Below are positions 58,999 to 64,000 of a stretch of 64,000 bases of DNA, one piece after another. Position 1 is the stretch's first letter. Every line of letters begins with the position of its first letter. This DNA is from Rummeliibacillus pycnus_B (GTDB lineage: Bacteria > Bacillota > Bacilli > Bacillales_A > Planococcaceae), in the NCBI RefSeq assembly GCF_050459865.1, contig NZ_JBCMNM010000026.1:62001-126000 (forward strand), in the 5' to 3' direction. The translations under genes were made by a program, and so were the position numbers. The notes beneath the pieces were generated by a model. It saw only the letters and a list, made by a program, of their open reading frames with translations. It ran no database searches and was not told where the DNA came from.

Positions 58999-60501
58999 AT
59001 GAAGAATATAAAAGTATTTATCGCAATATTTATTGCCATGATTGTATGTACAGTTAGTATGAATCGTGCGCATGCTGAAGAGTTAGGTCCTGCGAATCCT
59101 GATAGTACAACTAAATGGGAAACAACACCTAAAGTAGTTGATACTTCTAGCAATAAATTACGCTTAATGGAATCAGAACCTATCATTGCGGACATTTCAA
59201 AATGGCAAGGTAATATCGATTGGGCGAGAGCAAGTAAAAAATTGGATTTAGCAATAATTCGTACACAACATGGTAGTACGGATGAAGATACATATCATAA
59301 GAAAAATGAAGCGGGCGCAAAAAAATATGGCGTACCATTTGGAGTATATGCTTATAATTTGGCAGTTTCATCTGCTGATGCAAGGGTAGAAGCAAATGAT
59401 TTTTACAATCGAGCAGATAAAGATGCTCAATTTTATGTAATTGATGTGGAACAAAATACAAGTCTATCAGGTGAAAGTATGCGTACAATTACAAACGCAT
59501 ATATTGAACAACTACGTAAAAAAACAGATAAGAAAATTGGGATTTATGTTGCACATCATTTGTACAAAAACTTTAATCTAGATACATCAAAAGCTGATTT
59601 TGTATGGATTCCTCGTTATAGTACATCGAAACCAGACTATGCCTATGATTTGTGGCAATATACGGACAAGGGAAGAATCGATGGAATTAATGCAAATGTC
59701 GATTTAAATCGATTAAATCCAAATCTTACATTAGTAGAATTTTTAAATAATACGGAAGATAATAATGGAGAGTCAGAAGAAACGGATGATGGAGATTCTG
59801 AACCAGCAAGTGTACATGTAAATTACTATACAACAAACCCTAAGCAAATCGTTTTAAATGAGGATACCGCTCAATATAGTAATAGTAGCTTAGACACCTC
59901 TAAAAAAACTGCATCCTTAAAAAAAGGACAAGTTCTTGAAACAACTGCACTTGTGAATAGCACACAAGGTAAGAAGGCCTTAAAATTAACGAATGGTCAA
60001 TTTATCACAGCAAATAAAAAAGTAGCGATAAAAGTATCAGCAAATATTGATTCATATTATACTAAAAAACCACCTTATGTGATTTTAAACAAAGATTCAG
60101 GTGCATATTCTTCTACAAACTTTACTAATTCAACTAAAAATTTTAATGTTAAAAAGAATACTATTTTAACCATTAAAGATATTGAATATACAACTACAGG
60201 TATCCCAAGATTTAAAACGGTATCTGGTAGTTATATTACGGCAAATAAATCATACGTCAGTCCATTGACATCAAAATTTAAAGACTATGTAATTACAAAG
60301 CCCAGCTATGTGAAATTAAAGAAAAATGTTAATCAATATAGCAGTATTGACTTTACAGATACTACCAAGAGATCTGAACTAAAAAAAGATAAGGTAGTAA
60401 GTATTAAAGGTATTCGTTTTACAACATCAGGTATTCCACGACTTCAACTGACAAATGGTTTATACATTACTGCAAATAGAAGTTGTTTAATAGCATACTA
60501 A
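58999..60501 (+). CDS. Secreted GH25 lysozyme-like protein with DUF5776 repeats, copy 1
   Basis: A 500-residue exported protein. Signal peptide (1-27, ending in HAEE); a conserved segment PANPDSTTKWETTP; a GH25 muramidase-type domain (about 54-245) with ADISKWQGNIDW, the acidic pair in FYVIDVEQNT and DLWQYTDKGRIDGI; an acidic linker (NNGESEETDDGDSE); then three modules of about 75 residues, each ending G-x-YITAN-type, that resemble DUF5776 wall-binding repeats. It probably cleaves or binds peptidoglycan. AAAGGAG ribosome site. A paralogue follows. Confidence 0.88.
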   Translation: MKNIKVFIAIFIAMIVCTVSMNRAHAEELGPANPDSTTKWETTPKVVDTSSNKLRLMESEPIIADISKWQGNIDWARASKKLDLAIIRTQHGSTDEDTYHKKNEAGAKKYGVPFGVYAYNLAVSSADARVEANDFYNRADKDAQFYVIDVEQNTSLSGESMRTITNAYIEQLRKKTDKKIGIYVAHHLYKNFNLDTSKADFVWIPRYSTSKPDYAYDLWQYTDKGRIDGINANVDLNRLNPNLTLVEFLNNTEDNNGESEETDDGDSEPASVHVNYYTTNPKQIVLNEDTAQYSNSSLDTSKKTASLKKGQVLETTALVNSTQGKKALKLTNGQFITANKKVAIKVSANIDSYYTKKPPYVILNKDSGAYSSTNFTNSTKNFNVKKNTILTIKDIEYTTTGIPRFKTVSGSYITANKSYVSPLTSKFKDYVITKPSYVKLKKNVNQYSSIDFTDTTKRSELKKDKVVSIKGIRFTTSGIPRLQLTNGLYITANRSCLIAY

Positions 60502-60506
60502 ATGAT

Positions 60507-60545
60507 AAAACGTAGATTCCACATCTAGAATCTACGTTTTTATTT
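60507..60545 (+). terminator. Terminator between the two GH25 genes
   Basis: AAAACGTAGATTC (60507-60519) and GAATCTACGTTTT (60528-60540), then TATTTT. Confidence 0.85.
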
Positions 60546-60716
60546 TAAATTTCTAAAAAAAATACTAAAAATGATAAGTAATTGTAAGATAAATGTAACT
60601 TCTGTAATCTATTTGAAGACAAGTTGTTTTATATTATGACATCAATTTTTGGTATTCTTTAGTTAACACAGATTTATCTAAGAATTTGTTAGAATACATA
60701 GAAGGAGAAGAGAAAA

Positions 60717-62165
60717 GTGAAAGCTATAAGGAACTTAGCAGTGATGCTTTGCATGATAATTGCATGTTTAGTCACTGTACATACCGCATCTGCAGAAGAA
60801 CTTGCACCTGCAAATCCAGATCATACAACCAAATGGGAAACAGCACCTATTACAAAAAATCTTTTGAAAACAGCTTCATCAGAGCCTGTTATTGCTGATA
60901 TTTCGTATTATCAAAAGGATATTAATTGGAGCCAAGCTAGTAAAGCTCTAGATCTAGTCATAATCCGAACACAATATGGTAGTACGTTTGAGGATCCAAA
61001 GCATAAGGTTTATGAAGCTGGTGCTAAGCAATATGGGGTACCATTCGGTGTATATTCATATAGTTTGGCAGAATCCTCAAGTGATGCAAAAGCAGAAGCA
61101 AATAATTTTTATAATCGTGCTAGTAAAGATGCGGATTTCTACGTACTTGATGTAGAACAAAATACGAGTAAATCAGGCGAAAGCATGCGCACAATCATTA
61201 ATGCATATGTTCAGCAATTACGTACAAAAACAGATAAGAAAATTGGGCTTTACATTGCTAACCATTTATATGATGAATTTAACTTAGATACATCTAAATT
61301 CGATTTTGTTTGGATTCCACGATACAACAATGGTACAGTTCCTCCATCACATCCCTATGATTTATGGCAGTATACTGACCAAGGAAGAGTAGCAGGAATT
61401 AGTACATATGTTGACTTAAACCGTCTAAATCCTAATGTAAGTTTGAGCTATCTTACAGGTAAAAGCGATATTACAACTGCAAGTAGACCAAGATATTACA
61501 CAACAAACCCAGGTAAAATTGCAACCAAAGTTCAATTGAATCAATATTCATCTAAAAATTTTACAACTGCAACAAAAGGAAAAGCCATTCCAAAAAATAC
61601 TTTAATCGATGTAGCAGGTATTGAAAAAACATCTGCTGGTACACCAAGACTAAAATTGACAAATGGCATGTATTTAACTGCAAATCGAGACTATGTTGTA
61701 AAAGTTACATCTAATATTGATCAATACTACACAAAAACACCAAGCAAAATTCTAGTAAAATCAGATTTATATGCTTATAACAATGCAAATTTAGATAAGA
61801 GACTAGTTGGTGTTAAGAAAAATACAGTATTGAGCATTAAAGATCTTGCCTATTCTTCAGGTGGTACACCTCGTTTAAAAACGCTGTCAGGTTCATACAT
61901 CACAGCAAGTAAAGACTATGTAAGAGCTGTGACTCCATCGATTGCTAATTATATTTATGTGAATCCTGGTACAGTTCAACTAACGAAAAACGTTTACCAA
62001 TATAACAGTACAAGCTTTACGTCAGCAACAAGAGGAAAATCTCTGGCAAAAGGTACAAAATTAGCAGTTAAATCCATTTCATTTACATCTGCTGGTACTC
62101 CAAGATTAAAATTATCAAATGGTAACTATATTACAGCAAACAAATCTTATGTAGCAGCGAGATAA
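60717..62165 (+). CDS. Secreted GH25 lysozyme-like protein with DUF5776 repeats, copy 2
   Basis: A 482-residue paralogue of the preceding protein starting with GTG after GGAGAAGAG. Signal peptide (1-26); the same PANPDHTTKWETAP segment; a GH25 domain (about 48-240) with ADISYYQKDINW and YVLDVEQNTSKSGESMRT; then three DUF5776-like modules without the acidic linker. The copies are clearly diverged, so the duplication is old. Upstream DNA shares AATTTGTTA with the first gene, hinting at common regulation. A perfect terminator closes it. Confidence 0.88.
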   Translation: MKAIRNLAVMLCMIIACLVTVHTASAEELAPANPDHTTKWETAPITKNLLKTASSEPVIADISYYQKDINWSQASKALDLVIIRTQYGSTFEDPKHKVYEAGAKQYGVPFGVYSYSLAESSSDAKAEANNFYNRASKDADFYVLDVEQNTSKSGESMRTIINAYVQQLRTKTDKKIGLYIANHLYDEFNLDTSKFDFVWIPRYNNGTVPPSHPYDLWQYTDQGRVAGISTYVDLNRLNPNVSLSYLTGKSDITTASRPRYYTTNPGKIATKVQLNQYSSKNFTTATKGKAIPKNTLIDVAGIEKTSAGTPRLKLTNGMYLTANRDYVVKVTSNIDQYYTKTPSKILVKSDLYAYNNANLDKRLVGVKKNTVLSIKDLAYSSGGTPRLKTLSGSYITASKDYVRAVTPSIANYIYVNPGTVQLTKNVYQYNSTSFTSATRGKSLAKGTKLAVKSISFTSAGTPRLKLSNGNYITANKSYVAAR

Positions 62166-62202
62166 GATTTATAAAATATAATTTAATTTATTTACAACTT
62201 TT

Positions 62203-62236
62203 GCATATAGAGAATCATTTCTCTATATGCTTTTTT
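62203..62236 (+). terminator. Terminator of the second GH25 gene
   Basis: GCATATAGAGAA (62203-62214) and TTCTCTATATGC (62219-62230) with a 4-nt loop and six Ts. Confidence 0.88.
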
Positions 62237-62270
62237 ATATAAATCTATCTAGTTTACTTGGGAGGATGCT

Positions 62271-62546
62271 ATGTATACTGATTTATCTATTCTATTAAAT
62301 AGTTATTTGATGATTATGTTTATCGTTGGATTTATTGTTATGGGTGTTGATAAATGGAAAGCTATGAATAATCGATGGCGTATTCCGGAAAAAAGATTGT
62401 GGCTGATCGCATGTATGGGAGGAGCGGCAGGTACTTGGCTAGGAATGATAATATTTCATCATAAAACACGTCACTTAAATTTTGTATGTGGATTCACAAT
62501 ATTAGCGATTCTTGAAGCAATTATTGTGATTTACTTTTTGATATAA
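62271..62546 (+). CDS. ysdA: DUF1294 membrane protein YsdA
   Basis: A 91-residue protein with three hydrophobic segments and the family motifs VDKWKAMNNRWRIPEKRLW, GGAAGTWLGM and FHHKTRHLNF. Function unknown; in B. subtilis ysdA directly follows rplT. GGGAGGATGCT ribosome site. Confidence 0.9.
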   Translation: MYTDLSILLNSYLMIMFIVGFIVMGVDKWKAMNNRWRIPEKRLWLIACMGGAAGTWLGMIIFHHKTRHLNFVCGFTILAILEAIIVIYFLI

Positions 62547-62574
62547 CAAGCAATTAGATCAAGAAACCTTCATC

Positions 62575-62604
62575 TTGACATTATTTCTTTTCAACTGCTA
62601 TCTT
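62575..62604 (+). promoter_or_regulatory. dut promoter
   Basis: TTGACA (62575-62580) and TATCTT (62599-62604), spacer 18 nt. Confidence 0.65.
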
Positions 62605-62659
62605 TTCCGATACGATGGATAAGGATAAATCTTTTATTAGAAAAAAGGTAGGTAAAACG

Positions 62660-63097
62660 ATGGACTACACATTAAAAGTACGATTAATTCATGAAGATGC
62701 GAAAATGCCATTTCGTGCTAATCCAGGAGATGCAGGGTTAGATTTATATGCAGTAGAAGAACAAGTAATCAAAGCAGGAGAATCAGCATTAATTCCTACA
62801 GGTATCATCATTGAACTACCTAAAGGTACAGAAGCTCAAGTTCGTCCGAGAAGTGGTCTCGCTCTAAAACATTCTGTCACAGTACTAAATAGTCCTGGAA
62901 CTGTCGATGAAGGTTATCGTGGAGAAATCAAAATCATATTAATTAATCATGGTAAAGAGGATTTCGTAGTAGAAAAGCATATGAGAATTGCACAAATGGT
63001 TATAGCACCTGTTCTTCAAGTGCAAGTAGAACAAGTCGCAGAAGTTTCCGAATCAACACGCTCAGAACAAGGATTTGGATCATCCGGAAAATTCTAA
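62660..63097 (+). CDS. dut: dUTP diphosphatase
   Basis: A 145-residue trimeric dUTPase with all five motifs: NPGDAGLDLYA, RPRSGLAL, NSPGTVDEGYRGEI, MRIAQMVI and the C-terminal RSEQGFGSSGKF. It hydrolyses dUTP and supplies dUMP. The ATG at 62660 follows AAGGTAGGT; an in-frame ATG 15 codons earlier lies at the expected transcription start and has no ribosome site. Chromosomal dut genes next to ysdC are not found in B. subtilis, where copies are phage-borne, but nothing phage-like flanks this one. Confidence 0.95.
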   Translation: MDYTLKVRLIHEDAKMPFRANPGDAGLDLYAVEEQVIKAGESALIPTGIIIELPKGTEAQVRPRSGLALKHSVTVLNSPGTVDEGYRGEIKIILINHGKEDFVVEKHMRIAQMVIAPVLQVQVEQVAEVSESTRSEQGFGSSGKF

Positions 63098-63105
63098 ATA
63101 TTATT

Positions 63106-63134
63106 TTGAATTTATCCACAATTGGGATTATAAT
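63106..63134 (+). promoter_or_regulatory. Promoter of the M42 peptidase gene
   Basis: TTGAAT (63106-63111) and TATAAT (63129-63134), spacer 17 nt. Confidence 0.75.
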
Positions 63135-63167
63135 GAACGAGTACTAATTATTTAGGGGGGCGAAATA

Positions 63168-64000
63168 ATGGTTCAATACAATGAAACATTAACAATGTTA
63201 AAGGAATTAACCGATGCACGTGCAATTGCTGGCAACGAAAAAGAATCTCGCGACATTATGACAAAATATATTACACCATTTGCGGACAAAGTAGAAAATG
63301 ACAATTTAGGTTCTGTCATTGCAGAAAAAGTAGGCGATCCAAATGGTCCGAAAATCATGGTAGCTGGCCACTTAGATGAAGTAGGCTTTATGGTTACTCA
63401 AATTGATGATAAAGGCTTTTTAAAATTCCAAACAGTTGGTGGCTGGTGGTCTCAAGTTATGCTTGCTCAACGAGTGCAAGTCATAACACGTACAGGTGAA
63501 ACAATTGTTGGGGTCATTGGTTCCAAACCACCTCATATTTTATCTGCGTCAGCACGTAAACAACCATATGATATTAAAGATATGTTTATCGATATTGGTG
63601 CAACTTCTAAAGAAGAAGTAAAAAGCTGGGGTGTAAAACCTGGTGATATGGTTACACCATATTTTGAATTTACAGTGATGAAAAACGAAAAACACTTGCT
63701 AGCAAAAGCTTGGGATAATCGTATCGGCTGTGCTATTGCTATCGAAGTATTAAAAGGATTAAAAAACGAAAAACATCCTAATATTGTTTATGGCTGTGGA
63801 GTAGTTCAAGAAGAAGTAGGGCTTCGAGGCTCTAAAACGGCTACTCATAAGATTAATCCTGATATCGGCTTTGCAGTTGATGTAGGTATTGCAGGAGATA
63901 CTCCTGGAATTACTTCAAAAGAGTCAAATAGTAAAATGGGTGCTGGCCCACAAATTATTATTTATGATGCTTCAATGGTTGCTCATAAAGGGTTACGTGA
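63168..64000 (+). CDS. ysdC: M42-family aminopeptidase YsdC, partial at the right edge
   Basis: The first 277 codons of a metallopeptidase. Metal ligands of the M42 glutamyl-aminopeptidase/endoglucanase family are visible: MVAGHLDEVGFMV, KAWDNRIGCAIA, VVQEEVGLRGSK with the catalytic Glu, and AVDVGIAGDTPG. The start ATG follows AGGGGGG. The B. subtilis order rplT-ysdA-ysdB-ysdC supports the name. The C-terminus lies outside the window. Confidence 0.93.
   Translation, partial: MVQYNETLTMLKELTDARAIAGNEKESRDIMTKYITPFADKVENDNLGSVIAEKVGDPNGPKIMVAGHLDEVGFMVTQIDDKGFLKFQTVGGWWSQVMLAQRVQVITRTGETIVGVIGSKPPHILSASARKQPYDIKDMFIDIGATSKEEVKSWGVKPGDMVTPYFEFTVMKNEKHLLAKAWDNRIGCAIAIEVLKGLKNEKHPNIVYGCGVVQEEVGLRGSKTATHKINPDIGFAVDVGIAGDTPGITSKESNSKMGAGPQIIIYDASMVAHKGLR

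Noticed and set aside
62660..63097. Prophage origin for dut
   Set aside because: The enzyme is often phage-borne in Bacillus, but the flanks are core genes and no phage genes or att-like repeats are present.

Overview
The window is AT-rich chromosomal DNA from an endospore-forming Bacillales bacterium, most likely a Planococcaceae (Caryophanaceae) relative of Lysinibacillus, Solibacillus or Rummeliibacillus; the genus cannot be fixed from the sequence alone. Spore genes are present: two alpha/beta small acid-soluble proteins with sigma-G-type promoters, and a CotD-like coat protein with a sigma-K-type -10 element. Gene order closely follows the B. subtilis arc from rpsD through ezrA, thiI, sspA, sppA, tpx, dnaE, accDA, pfkA, pyk, citZ-icd-mdh, phoPR, polA, mutM, coaE, gapB, nrdR, dnaBI and thrS to infC-rpmI-rplT and ysdA-ysdC. 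Most of the window is therefore ordinary core genome.

Region by region. 1-3.4 kb: the start of a vitamin B12-type binding protein, then a sulfur (persulfide/sulfite) module of glutaredoxin, two rhodaneses, a CstR-type repressor and a TauE/SafE exporter, with three matching operators in the divergent promoter region, then cotD. 3.6-12.1 kb: rpsD with a long leader, a GAF-GGDEF protein, free methionine sulfoxide reductase, histidinol phosphatase, EzrA, and the NifZ-ThiI sulfur-transfer pair. 12.2-24.8 kb: two near-identical SASP genes, an acyl-CoA synthetase behind a FapR-like box, RarD, SppA-YteJ, Tpx, YtxK, UspA, alanine dehydrogenase, an M24 peptidase, a metallo-hydrolase and YtoI. 24.8-36.5 kb: YtpI, NrnA, DnaE, a GntR regulator with its own palindrome, AccD-AccA, PfkA-Pyk, FxsA and YtvI. 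36.6-49.5 kb: the TCA genes citZ-icd-mdh, a MaoC-like protein, PhoP-PhoR, PolA-MutM-CoaE, GapB and NrdR. 49.5-56.6 kb: DnaB-DnaI, a T-box-controlled thrS, a mobile-looking palindromic element, and infC-rpmI-rplT behind an L20-type leader.

56.7-62.2 kb is the least conserved part. It carries nsrR divergent from hmp with three operator-like repeats at an exact 31-bp period, a six-unit 21-bp tandem repeat, and two tandem secreted GH25/DUF5776 paralogues. This block lies between rplT and ysdA, which are neighbours in B. subtilis. The window closes with ysdA, dut and the start of an M42 aminopeptidase.

No rRNA, tRNA, CRISPR array, prophage or transposase gene was seen. No clearly new multi-gene system is present. 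The best leads are regulatory and repeat signals: the 21-bp array, the 31-bp NsrR-type boxes, the FapR-like box ahead of the acyl-CoA synthetase, the GntR palindrome ahead of accDA, and the hairpin element at 54.9-55.1 kb.
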